DNA from: Physcomitrium patens
Lineage: Eukaryota; Streptophyta; Bryopsida; Funariales; Funariaceae
Assembly: GCF_000002425.4 (NCBI RefSeq)
Contig: NC_037254.1
Coordinates: forward strand, 4,002,740-4,066,739
Reading direction: 5' to 3'
Length of the DNA stretch: 64,000 nt
The position numbers and the translations under genes were made by a program. Within the stretch, counting starts at the first letter, position 1. Each line of letters opens with the position of its first letter. This document shows, one piece after another, positions 30,238 to 41,096 of this stretch. The notes under the pieces were generated by a model. The model had not been told where the DNA came from. It ran no database searches and saw nothing but the letters and a program-made list of their open reading frames with translations.

Positions 30238-31685
30238 TCACTTCTTCTTCGCAGCGGCCTTCGTCACCTTGGCACCGGTTGGTTCCTTCTTCTCCACGGC
30301 CTTGATCACTCCCACTGCCACCGTCTGCCTCATGTCACGCACCGCGAAACGTCCCAGTGGTGGGTACTCAGCGAATGTCTCCACAGTCATCGGCTTCGTC
30401 GGAATCATCTTCACGAACCCTGCGTCTCCGTTCTTCAAAAACTTCGGCTCCTTCTCCAGCTCCTTGCCCGATCGCCTGTCCACCTTCGTCAATATCTCCG
30501 CAAACTTCACCGCAATGTGGGATGTGTGGCAGTCCAGCACTGGCGCGTACCCGTTCCCGATCTGTCCCGGGTGGTTCATGATGATCACCTGGGCAGTGAA
30601 GTTGGCTGCCTCCTTTGCGGGGTCGTTCTTCGAATCCGATGCCACATACCCTCTCTTCAGATCCTTCACCGCCACATTCTTCACGTTGAACCCCACGTTG
30701 TCACCCGGGTGCGCCTCCGGCATCGACTCGTGGTGCATCTCCACCGACTTCACCTCCGTCGTCAGTCCAGTCGGTGCGAAGCACACCAACATACCCGGCC
30801 TGATCACCCCTGTCTCCACACGACCCACTGGCACAGTTCCAATACCTCCAATCTTGTACACGTCCTGCAGCGGCAACCGCAGCGGCTTGTCCGATGGCCT
30901 CTTCGGCTCCGACACGTTGTCCAGTGCCTCCAGCAGGGTTGGCCCCTTGTACCACTCCAAGTTCGTCGATCGCTCGATCATGTTGTCACCCTCGAACCCC
31001 GAAATCGGCACGAACGGAATCTTGTCCGGGTTGTACCCCACCTTCTTCAGGTACGCCGACACCTCCTTGCTGATCTCATCAAATCGGGCCTTGCTGTACT
31101 TCGGCGTCGTCGCGTCCATCTGCCGCCCCAACCACCCCGTCAATCCTCCTCCTCCACAACTACTACTCCCCTGCCACCCCCGTTCCAAACCCCTAACCCA
31201 ACGCCCCGCTCCCACCCACTCACCTTGTTGCAGCAGCAGATCATCTGCTTCACTCCCAGCGTGAACGCCAGCAACGCGTGCTCCCGAGTCTGACCATCCT
31301 TCGAGATACCGGCCTCGAAACCTCCCGTCGTCGAGTCGATGATCAGCACCGCGCAATCCGCCTGCGACGTTCCCGTAATCATGTTCTTGATGAAATCGCG
31401 ATGCCCGGGCGCGTCGATCACAGTGCAGTAGTACTTCACCGTCTCGAACTTCCACAGCGCGATATCGATCGTGATACCCCGCTCGCGCTCCGCCTTCAGC
31501 TTGTCCAGCACCCACGCGTACTTGAACGACCGCTTGTTCATCTCCGCCGCCTCCTTCTCGAAACGCTCGATCACACGCTTGTCGATCCCTCCCAGCTTGT
31601 AGATCAAGTGTCCCGTTGTCGTCGACTTCCCGGAGTCCACATGACCGATCACCACGATGTTGATGTGCACCTTCTCCTTCCCCAT
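30238..31685 (-). CDS. EF1A: Translation elongation factor 1-alpha (two coding exons)
   Basis: This GTPase delivers aminoacyl-tRNA to the ribosome A site in the cytosol. Coding exons are 31,224-31,685 (154 codons) and 30,238-31,119 (293 codons plus stop). They are separated by a 104-bp intron with GTGAGT donor and AG acceptor. The joined protein is 447 residues, the normal plant length. G1 'GHVDSGKST' (14-22), G3 'DAPGH' (91-95), G4 'NKMD' (153-156) and the conserved '[13 protein letters not shown]' region are intact, and it ends '[10 protein letters not shown]'. The intron falls exactly inside the G4 motif, between NK and MD. Codon use is strongly C/G-ending, in sharp contrast to the surrounding DNA, as in highly expressed genes. 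Start chosen by the invariant 'MGKEKVHIN' N-terminus. No damage seen, so it is probably functional. Confidence 0.98.
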
Positions 31686-32006
31686 CTTCTCTCACCTGCG
31701 CAAATCCTCGTACACCTCAATTCAGAGTAGACACAGATAACCAATAAAAATCATATATCAAAATTTCCACAGTTGAATTGAGCAGAATCAGGGTTTCGAG
31801 CCTAGACACTGCACTGGCCTATAATGTTAATCAAAGTCCGTAGAAAGGTACGTCAAAGATCAATGCGACTGAACAGAAAAAGTTCTGCAGCAACGCATTC
31901 AGCAAAACCCTTCTTACTTGGAGATGTTCATGCAATGAATACTGTACAGAACCCTGCGAAGAAAGGTGAAATGTAAAGATGATCTTCGGACCAATCGTAC
32001 CTGAAG
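31686..32006 (-). other. EF1A: EF-1alpha 5'UTR with probable leader intron
   Basis: On the minus strand a donor CAG|GTACG lies at 32,000 and an acceptor TTGCGCAG at 31,696-31,697, nine bases before the coding part of the leader reaches ATG. This gives an intron of about 305 bp (31,696-32,000) in the 5'UTR, the arrangement known for plant EF1A genes. It is not confirmed by transcript evidence. Confidence 0.65.
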
Positions 32007-32326
32007 ATTATCGCAGAAGGTCGATGCAGCAGAGAGAATCACAACTATGGACGAGGAAACTCTCGCAAGAGTGGCAGCAAAATTCAGGGAGGTGAGTTAA
32101 AGACGCCGTGATCGTCTTCTTCAAGGAAATCGTTTAGTTACGTTAACCGTCCGATGCGCCATCCAACGGCTGCTGTTCTTAACGGTCCGACCAGTTAGCA
32201 GCGTGGTTGCTCGCGCGGTTGTCGGGTGTAGGATGGGTTCCAACCTGCTGGGGTCCTAAGGAAAGCACTATCCCCTTGTGATACTCTGTCGGCGAGGCGG
32301 CTGTCAACACCATCCACGGGCTTCAA

Positions 32327-32346
32327 GGTTTAGGGTTTAGGGTTTG
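32327..32346 (-). promoter_or_regulatory. Telo-box repeats upstream of EF-1alpha
   Basis: On the minus strand this reads AAACCCTAAACCCTAAACC. AAACCCTAA is the telo-box found in promoters of plant translation genes such as EF1A and ribosomal proteins. It lies about 640 bases before the start codon and about 320 before the likely leader-intron donor. Confidence 0.7.
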
Positions 32347-32399
32347 AATTCTATGGCAGTTAAATTAACAGATTTTGGTTAATGGTCAATGAGGTCATT

Positions 32400-32543
32400 T
32401 TATTTTCAAAAAGGGCACTCTCGTGCAAATTAAGTTTTTAATTTACATTTAAATTTTTAGTTATATCTAGTTAGTTTTATGAACTTATTCTCTATAACAA
32501 AACAAACATGGAATGTACATATGTGTATTTGTGTGTATATATT

Positions 32544-32584
<41 letters not shown>

Positions 32585-34925
32585 GTATTTATTCTCTGTA
32601 TTGGTCACAAAGTCTTTCTGAATTTAAAATTTCATTGCGGTTTTAATATGCATGAATAAAAAAATAATTAACTATAATAATGTCCTAAATATGATTCTCT
32701 AGACATTGGTCATAAATTCTGTGCCTCATGTATTTTTAAAGTTAGACTTGCTTAGTTATAAGGAAATTTGAATCATATGCACTAGGACTACAAAAAATCA
32801 AAGCCATGATAACAAACTAAATTTCTAAAAAAATATGTATAATAAATAAAAAAATATATAATTGATAATTTAATAAAGGAGATATTATGATTTAAATGCT
32901 TTTAATTTTAGTACTTAATAATTAAATGAACTTTTATTACCATGGTCTTTAAATTAATTAGATAGTTTATATATAACCTTGTGTTTAATAGGTACATGTT
33001 TGTCTTTTACTTTATACTACTATGGCATGTTTATCCTTAATACATCTATCTATCTTCAAAGAAAATTATGTTTTCATTTTATTTAATTTTATTTTTAAAT
33101 CAAGAAAAGACATTACATTGAGTTTGTAATTTTGAATCTATCAATTATCAATATCTATCAATTTATCTTTTGTTTAATATATGGTGCAAGTGAAACAAAC
33201 ACGATATTTTTCCTAATATTATGGTAGAGATGGTTGTTTTTATTTTTTATTTTTTTATTTATTTTTATATTGTTTTTTTTTCCTTTTTCTTTTTGTAGGA
33301 ACTATCTCAATACCTGGGATGACCCATTATGTTATAATTTATTACATATATAGATTAGCTTTCCCATTACAAATAGACAATGTTCTATTATAGATAGATA
33401 GATATTTTTATTCATGGTGTTATAATAGTTTTTAAAGGTGGTTTAATATTTTTATGATATTTCAATCTATATCAATTCTTGCAATGCTTCAATTCTATTT
33501 GTAAAATTTTTTTCCTTTTTATTTTTTTAATAAGATTGTTTTAATGCATCTCTATTAACTTTTTTCACATGTTATTGAAATTGAATGTTTCCACTTTTTT
33601 TGGTCATGATTCAGTGTTTATTTATGAATGTATGATACCTTCTATGAAAATTTAATATATTTATTTTATTACTGTACACTAGTCTTTAGTATTCTTAGTT
33701 TAGTATGTATATTTTAGATACATGTTGTTTAAATTTCAGTTTCTTTGTATATTTATATGTCTATATATATATATATATAAACACAATTAATTTATCATTT
33801 TTTGAACTATCAACGCAGATATACTTGTACTCTTTGATCTTGTGACAAAGATGCTGATAAATTAGTTAAAATATATATAAAAATATTTAATTTTATGTCG
33901 GCTAAACTCTAAATTTATAATGTGAATGCATAATTCTATATTATGATTGTATTTTTGTGTTGCTGATAATTTAAACATTCAATTGCTAATCAATTATGCA
34001 TCTTTTCATTATGATATATTTACTGCACTGATTTCTGTGTTTAATTTTTTTTTTAGGATTATATGTTTTTCTTAAAAAATGAGATTGAATTTATACCACA
34101 CATAATACATGTTTTGTTTATGACACCATTTTTTAATAACCCAAATCTTCAAATATACCATTGGTTTTTTGTTTTTCTATTTTCTCAATATTAATAATTA
34201 TAGTAGTTAATTACAAAGTTACACACATATTAAACAACACAATTTAATAACCATGCATATCTGAAAACTTGTTCATAATATTATTATGGTATGGTATGGT
34301 TTTTATTTTTTATTTTTTATTATTTTTTTTCGTGTTAAAGTAAAGTCATGGAATGCAACTGTTTTTGTTGAAATCCTATAAAATAGAAATTCTACAAATA
34401 ATTTCAAAGACAATATGTATTATTGCAATATTATTATATTGAATAATTATTATAAAAAATATATTTTGGTATGAATGTATAACTTAAGGTTTTTTTTTTC
34501 GTGATACAAGTACCTGGATTTAACGTTATAAAACATTAACTTCAACTTTGATTTTATTTTTATTTACTTTTCTTTAGATTTCAAACACAAAGTCATGCTT
34601 AAAATTACTTGTATTTATATTTTGAGCACACATGCACGTGTATGCATATATATAAATACATAATTTATTTTAAAATGATTTAGTTTAATTCCTTAGCATA
34701 TGTCTAATTTTTGAAAGTATAGTTCTCATGAGAAATAAAATTAAAAACAAAATTGTTTCCTCCTATTTTCATAGTTTTAAAATAAATCATGTGTATTAGG
34801 TTCATAAATATTTATTTGAGAAAAATCTTAGAATAATTCCTCTAGTACCATATGAATGGAATTTATCTCGTTTATTTATTTTTATCTTAAATAAATCACA
34901 AAAATTTAGAAGAAAATAATCTAAG
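32400..34925. other. AT-rich spacer with (AT)n tract
   Basis: A 2.5-kb AT-rich region with no coding or repeat-family similarity recognised. It includes an AT dinucleotide run (32,546-32,580) and another short one near 33,760-33,778. Confidence 0.6.
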
Positions 34926-36480
34926 GGCGATGGGGCAGCAGAAATGCGGGCAGAATAATCAGACAGATGAAATGGGTGCAGACCGAGCGGGCAGGGAGGG
35001 AAGGCTTCGGATATATTCCCATGCCCGAATGGATGAATGTCCACGTGGAATATCATCCAAACGGCAGTGGAATGTTTTTTCCCGCGCAGAATCCATGGGC
35101 ACAACAAAGGACGCATTTACTCGACTTTAATCGCTAGAATACTTTTCTCTATAGATGTTCGGGTCGGAACCGCATAATTTACGTATTATTCAAATATATT
35201 AACCGCATTATATATGTATTTATCGACTAAGTGTTCATTCTACAAGCTCGCAAATTGGTTGAAAGCTTTGCTAACGTTTTGTCACTGGTTTGAAAAGAAG
35301 TCATAGCCATGAATACTACATAACTGTTTTCGGGCTTCAGCTCTGCCAGGCCTGACGATCTGTCGACGGCGGTATAGGGACTGGTAAGCATGGCTCTTTT
35401 AACTAAACGCAATTCAAGACTAGGACCTGAGTTGTGTAATGCTTGGTCAGGGGTCGAAATTCTCACCAATTTTTTCTGTGCTGGCAATCGTCATGTTGAA
35501 GGGATTTCACCAACAGAGTGTCGATGGACTAACCTGGCAATGCTATCGTAATGTCTCGATTGCTGAGACACGGCAGAGGATTTAAGTCTTCGTTGATTTC
35601 TTCACTTGTCCTGCGCTTGAACTGTAGACACAAGGGCGTTGTATACCACTACTTGATCTGTGATTTCGGTGTTTTGTGAATAGTTTTGTGATTTTCTTAT
35701 TCACTGACATCACAAACTATTCACATTACAAACATATGTGATTTTGGTGTTTTGTAATGTTTTGTGAAGAGTATTCCTATTCAATGCCGACCTCTGCTGG
35801 GATATACACAGACAGTATGATATGTTTCTGCGAGAGGGCTTCCAAGAGTACACTAATGGCCGGAGGGTCGTGCACACAATTACTTCACATCCGAAGAGTG
35901 CTAAGATAATATTTGCAGTTCAGAAGTTTTGGATAGAGACGAGGAAGGACAAGTCGTTTTTAAATCCCTCCAACAATACGTGCTTGAGAATTTGAAATAC
36001 TTGGCAAACATCTACAAACCATAGCAATTCTATCTATGCAAAACTGATATTTGACAAACTGATAACCAAAGCCAAGACTTCATCACCCAAGCCCAGTTCT
36101 ACTAAGTCAAGGCAAATTTGACAAACTTGTATTGCTGAAGTAAAACACCATACAGAACGATCAACCTGTGAACTACAGGCAGACAAACTGTCTTTGTTAA
36201 CACTATCGTCCAGAACGAATCACATTGTTTTAATCTGGTACGAAAAAATAAAAGAATTTCAGAAAAATAAATCAAGGAAAGTGGCAACCAACAATGCTAA
36301 TCTGTTCTTCAAAAGCCGGGATCATAAATTACGTTCAACTCCAACTACGTCAAATATCCGGCGTAAGAACTTCCTGTCATGTTCATGTGATTGCGATCGT
36401 AACTACGTTGTCCAATGAAGACGAATACTGGTCTCGCGTTGTTGAGCCGATCCAAGCACCGCACACCACCCGAATAAATA
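34926..36480. other. Higher-GC unique DNA, no gene assigned
   Basis: Composition rises to gene-like levels from about 34,926. The minus strand has an 86-codon open stretch at 35,227-35,487 beginning 'MPAQKKLVRISTPDQALHNS' that I do not recognise and that has no clear splice partners. There is a CCACGTGG box at 35,041-35,048 and a set of direct and inverted repeats at 35,655-35,775. It could hold an exon of an unrecognised gene or regulatory DNA. Confidence 0.4.
35655..35775. repeat. Direct and inverted repeats around 'gtgattt.ggtgttttgt'
   Basis: 'gtgatttcggtgttttgtga' (35,660-35,679) is repeated as 'gtgattttggtgttttgtaa' (35,739-35,758). Between them, 'cacaaactattcac' is an inverted copy of 'gtgaatagttttgtg'. 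The result is a foldable 120-bp block. Confidence 0.7.
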
Positions 36481-36518
36481 AAAATTAACCAGTCTTGACA
36501 ACCATTTCCATTCCAATC

Positions 36519-37028
36519 TTACACAGACAAATTGATGCTGAGAACAATCTTCGCGTCCAGCCAGATACTCAGGAACTTCTTCACCTTCCCGTTAGCGAGC
36601 TTCTTCCTGTCCTCCACCGCCTTCAGAACCACGAACTTCTTGCCTTCCAGGTCGCGCTTGACTCTGTTGAACAGGTTCAGTGCGAGCTCCTTCGTAACCA
36701 ACATGTTCTTCTCGTTCTTCACGCTCACGGTCAAGTGCAGGATGTGGTTCAAGGTCAGACTGACCTTGAACTCTCCCACGCCGGTCCACTTGTCCGCCTT
36801 GGCGACGATGGCCTTCGCCTTGGGTCCCAGCTCCTTCACCTTGATGACAAGGTCCTTGGAGCTCTTGTTCAATATGAGCACCTTCACGAGAGCGGACTTC
36901 GTTGCTGGAACTTTGGGCAGAACCACACCAGGCTTAGGAGCCGGGGCCGGAGCTGGAGAGACGCCGGCATCGATGGTGGCAGCGGCGGCCAGAAGGAGCA
37001 CCGCAAAGATGAAGAGAGCCTTGGCCAT
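36519..37028 (-). CDS. Small secreted Lys-rich protein with a Pro/Ala linker, function unknown
   Basis: A single-exon gene of 169 codons. The ATG has a strong context (CCACCATGG). Residues 1-21 form a classic signal peptide ('MAKALFIFAVLLLAAAATID'). Then comes 'SPAPAPAPKPG' (about 24-34), a short arabinogalactan-protein-like stretch in which Pro could be hydroxylated and glycosylated. The rest (35-169) is rich in Lys, Val and Leu, has no cysteine and alternates hydrophobic and polar residues as in beta strands ('EFKVSLTLNHILHLTVSVKN'). No GPI signal or KDEL is seen. It is probably exported to the cell wall or apoplast. I recognise no family. High C/G at third positions, like EF-1alpha, suggests strong expression. 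The antisense strand is also open across it, which is a codon-bias shadow. Confidence 0.8.
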   Translation of the reverse strand: MAKALFIFAVLLLAAAATIDAGVSPAPAPAPKPGVVLPKVPATKSALVKVLILNKSSKDLVIKVKELGPKAKAIVAKADKWTGVGEFKVSLTLNHILHLTVSVKNEKNMLVTKELALNLFNRVKRDLEGKKFVVLKAVEDRKKLANGKVKKFLSIWLDAKIVLSINLSV

Positions 37029-37700
37029 GGTGGCAGATAAAAGACGTGAGACAAATGTCGTAGGAAGAGAACAAGGTGTTGGAGGAATACGCCGGCAGGG
37101 GACAGACGATCAACTGCTGATCCGTGAAGATTGTTCTTCGAGCACCACCAAGGACGGCGTTATGTAGCGCCAGCCCTCACCTAGAACTTGATTCCGAGCG
37201 GGACGCAGCTGCTGATGCTATCCCGGAGTCGTCGCGAACGTCAGCAAATTTTGCCCCTTTATGTTAAGTTCCGTATTGCATGGAGGGGCAAATGTGTAAT
37301 CGCCATGCAGATATAATATTTCCAGCGTACGCTCACTGGCAACTACGGTCGGCTAGCAACTTCGGCGGCTAGCACCTCTATCTCGCAACCCCATCGTCAT
37401 TCAGAGGTATCGGCAGCAGCTGATTGCCAAGTTCTCGATTCTTCAGGTGAAGTCTAATTCTGCCGATACGCACTGACAGCCACCCGATGTTTCCGGAGCC
37501 CACAACAACGTAAGCACGCATTCATCTCAGCACAATGAATCGTATTCAAATATCTACAGAGCTTGAGTAAGAATCAGCTGGTGTTGTTGCAGCAAACCAG
37601 CGCCACAATCACACAATCCCCAAACATCCTAGTTCAGCTCCTGTGTTGTTATTTTACACTTTTTTTGCAAGCTTCTAGATCGGTAGGAATAGTGCACAAT
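37029..37700 (-). promoter_or_regulatory. Upstream region of the secreted-protein gene
   Basis: Gene-like base composition continues for about 600 bases upstream of the start codon and then falls away. A TATA-like 'ctacataac' lies at about 37,160-37,168 on the minus strand, about 135 bases before ATG. No other element identified. Confidence 0.35.
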
Positions 37701-40599
37701 TTCGAATGTTTATAATCTTATAAATTATCGTGATGCACCAGGCTCAGAACTGGCTGCTCATTGTTCGGGATGCGAACTCTCGTCGTCGCCGCGTCCATGT
37801 TCGCCACCCCGAAATTCTGGCCCATTGGCGCACACAGCGCCCCGTTTACACTTAGCACGCTCCGCGCGTAACCAGGTCCACGTCATCGTGACTGATGCTG
37901 ACTTTGAGGGGTAGGTGAAGTAGGGGGTCTGGCAAGGGCGAATGATCGTAGATGAATGTTCACATCCAGAATGCCTCTGTTTTGGATGAGAAATGGAGCA
38001 TGGGTTCTTACAAAGGATCTCGTGTATGAAGTCTCGTGGATAAATAATCATTTTTTAATATTATTATTATTATTATTGTTGTAGTCCCCCTCCCCCCTCC
38101 CAATAATGTATACATGTGTGTATGTAATATAAAAATATACTTCATGTTCTAAACATAAGAACCACATCTTTATCTTAATCATCTCTCTAATTGGTATCTG
38201 ATTCTGTACAAGTTGCAAGATGGTAGAGTTGAAAAATGACGAGCTTTGTATACATACATGCATTTATGGGAATTCCCAGAAATACATATAATGTCTCAAT
38301 ATATGAATGATTTGCAAATATATTTTTTGGGACATTTCAAATACAGTCAGTGATATTTCTGTGCTTTGGAATTTATGCATGTTTAGCTTACAAAATAGTG
38401 CTTATATCTTATCCTTTGAAAATGTACGCACCCATAAATCATGCATTCAGTTTTAATGTAAGGTATGAAGTGAGTTAATCTTGATAAAATAAGGAAAAGT
38501 CACTTTCAAAATTATGTAATTACAAATACAACTTATACTATATCACAATTTGTTAATACAAGTATTAAGAGGAATTTAGAATTTGCGTTATTCAACATAA
38601 TCTTGACAAAAATACTCTCATACCAATTATCGTTTTATGTTTGAGTGGAAGAATAAAACTTACTCTATTTTTTTTGCTTAGAAAAAAACACAAGATATTA
38701 GAAATTATGATTCCTAATGATAGAAAAGAATGAAAAAAACAAATAGAATATGTATATGTAGATATAAGTGCAGAAAAATTGCCTTGAAAAATAGCTATTC
38801 ATTTTTATTAAGATTTGTAAGCATTATATACATATATAAATACATACATACATACATACATAAACAGTCATTCCCACTGAACATTTTGAGATAATGTCAA
38901 TGGTCACACCATTTAAAACTTCAATAATAAAAAATAAATAAAACACATAGGTTTCTACTTACTATGATATGGTAAGTTTTGAATTGATTTTACTTTTCAT
39001 TATTTAATTATTATTTGCATGCTCTATGTTACAGAATATAATTAGAGATTAATTTGGTATTACATCTTTTAAATAAAAAGCACAATTCAATTTCCCATAG
39101 CGAAATTACATTATCTGAGATATAGATATTTTCTTAAGAACCATTCTGTATAATTTTCTTGTAAGTTATAAAACCTGAATCAAGAAAACAATAAATAAAG
39201 ACTTTATGTTATTGAGTTGACGTTTTTAGATAAAATTTCATTATATATATACATATATATATATTAGATGGTATTGGTATTAATTAATTCTAAGACAATA
39301 TTTTTACAAAATCTGCTTGTTTCATATTTCATCTTGTGTTTGTGTACGAATAACAACTCTATAGAAAATATCATCTGTAAGGTAATTATCTTACATTTTA
39401 ATTATGGGATGATTTTAGAAATGAATTTTAATGAAAATAAACAATTTGCAATAAGAAGTATAATCAAAACGTTGAAAAAGGGTTCAAGGATGTCTACTTA
39501 GATCTGTTTACAACTTCTTGCATTATTTAGAATAGAAAAAACATTGTGAAAGTTTTTTAGCGACATTCTCTGAGAAAACACAAACAATTTATTCAACGAA
39601 TTTGTAAGAACATGTATTTTCTGATCATAAATTCTGAAAAAAATATTTTCTATGTCTAACATTTTAAGCTTTTATATTTCAAAAAGAGTAACTTCTTATT
39701 TTTTTCATCGGACGAATTATGTGAAATTTGTATATAATTTTTTAGCAGAAACTAATCCTTAAAATATGGACATTTATTTTTAAAAGATTTTTTTATTTTT
39801 ATCAAGTGAACTAAATTACATATTATTACAATCAGTGTTTAATTTAATCACAAGAAATTATTCTACTTCATTTTCATTTCACTTTCTGTTAATTTTTCTT
39901 GATGAGATATTTCACATTTCAAAAAAATTAAAAAAATAACTAGCAACAAAAATTTTAATAAATTAAAGATAATTTTTATAAAACCTATGAGCAACAAGAG
40001 AAGGCTACAAATCAATTTTCACTTGGATATTCATAGTTTTATTTATATAATTTTAATTTCTTAAAAAGATTATTGACTACAATAGTCATAAAACGGTGTA
40101 ATATTTTCATGTGTTATCATTTTTTTTTTATTACTCAAAAATGTACTTTAAACACATTTCAATGTAATTTTACCACGCATTTTTATTGACAGACGAATGC
40201 AGTAAGAATAGAAAATGGTACATATACATTAAACGAGGTTTTTTACAACTTTTAAGTCGGCAGAATGATACAAAATTCAAAACATGACGATGGCGGACTG
40301 CCATCTTTTATGAAGAAGAAAAACACAACTATTACAATAAACAGTGCACTTTTAAATGAATATTTTAAAACAATTTTGATTTGATTGTGACCAGTAACTT
40401 CCATTGTCTTACTAAATGCAATTAATACCCAAGATTTCAGAATTTTCAAGAATTGATTATATGTATGAGATACTTTTCAAAATACCATTTTTTTTTCTTA
40501 CAACTTAGAAACGAATAAAAGAAAAATAAATCAACGCAAATAATAATAATTTGCTAGAGAATGATAACCCTTTGAAAGAGTTTCTTGCATTTTAGGTAA

Positions 40600-41060
40600 T
40601 CTGCCAATTGGGTTAGAAAAATGCTTTTGTGTGCTCATGGTTGATTGATTCTTTTACATTCATGCAAATTTGAGAATAAGTTAACAATTCAAGTGAGAGA
40701 TATTGAAGTTGGAAGATTTGCAATGAGGTTGAAGAAAGAGGACAATAAATATCGTAGTGGATTATGAACTATTTCTTCTAATTTTTAAGTTAGATTTTCT
40801 TCAAATTTTTTTTAAAGTTTTTTGTAGAGGTTTTTTTCAGAGATTTTTTTATAAAAAAATAAGATAAAATTTTTATGGTTATTTGTGATTTCTTTGAAGT
40901 TTAATTATGGTTTTTTAGCATGATTGTTAATGGTTTATTTGAAGGTGAATACAGTGTGAAAAGTTTGTTTAGATTATTTAAGATTGTCAAGGTTTTTTCA
41001 AACACCTCAGGTATTGTTTTAACATTAATTAAGAATCTTATAATTTCAAATATGTTATTT
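40600..41060 (+). repeat. Diverged copy of the repeat seen at about 2,950-3,200
   Basis: 'gagatattga', 'gaggttgaagaaagagga', 'gtggattatgaactatttct' and 'tagattttcttcaaatttt' occur in the same order and spacing as related blocks at 3,007-3,120. This suggests two members of one unnamed dispersed family. There is no coding potential. Confidence 0.5.
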
Positions 41061-41065
41061 TAAAG

Positions 41066-41096
<31 letters not shown>

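Noticed and set aside
30269..31264. Long open frame on the plus strand opposite EF-1alpha (331 codons)
   Set aside because: It is a mirror of the C/G-ending codon bias of EF-1alpha and has no domain of its own.
31686..31695. EF-1alpha start in the frame of the longer 485-codon reading
   Set aside because: That frame lacks the conserved N-terminus. The true first exon is in another frame and joins through the GTGAGT intron.
32327..32346. Interstitial telomere or chromosome end
   Set aside because: Only about two and a half AAACCCT units are present, and they sit upstream of EF-1alpha where telo-boxes are expected.
36532..37167. Long open frames on the plus strand opposite the secreted-protein gene
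   Set aside because: Same codon-bias shadow effect. The minus frame has a signal peptide and good start context, the plus frames do not.
37758..38051. 97-codon minus-strand reading as a gene
   Set aside because: No recognisable motif, no clear splice partners and mixed composition, so not supported beyond a note.
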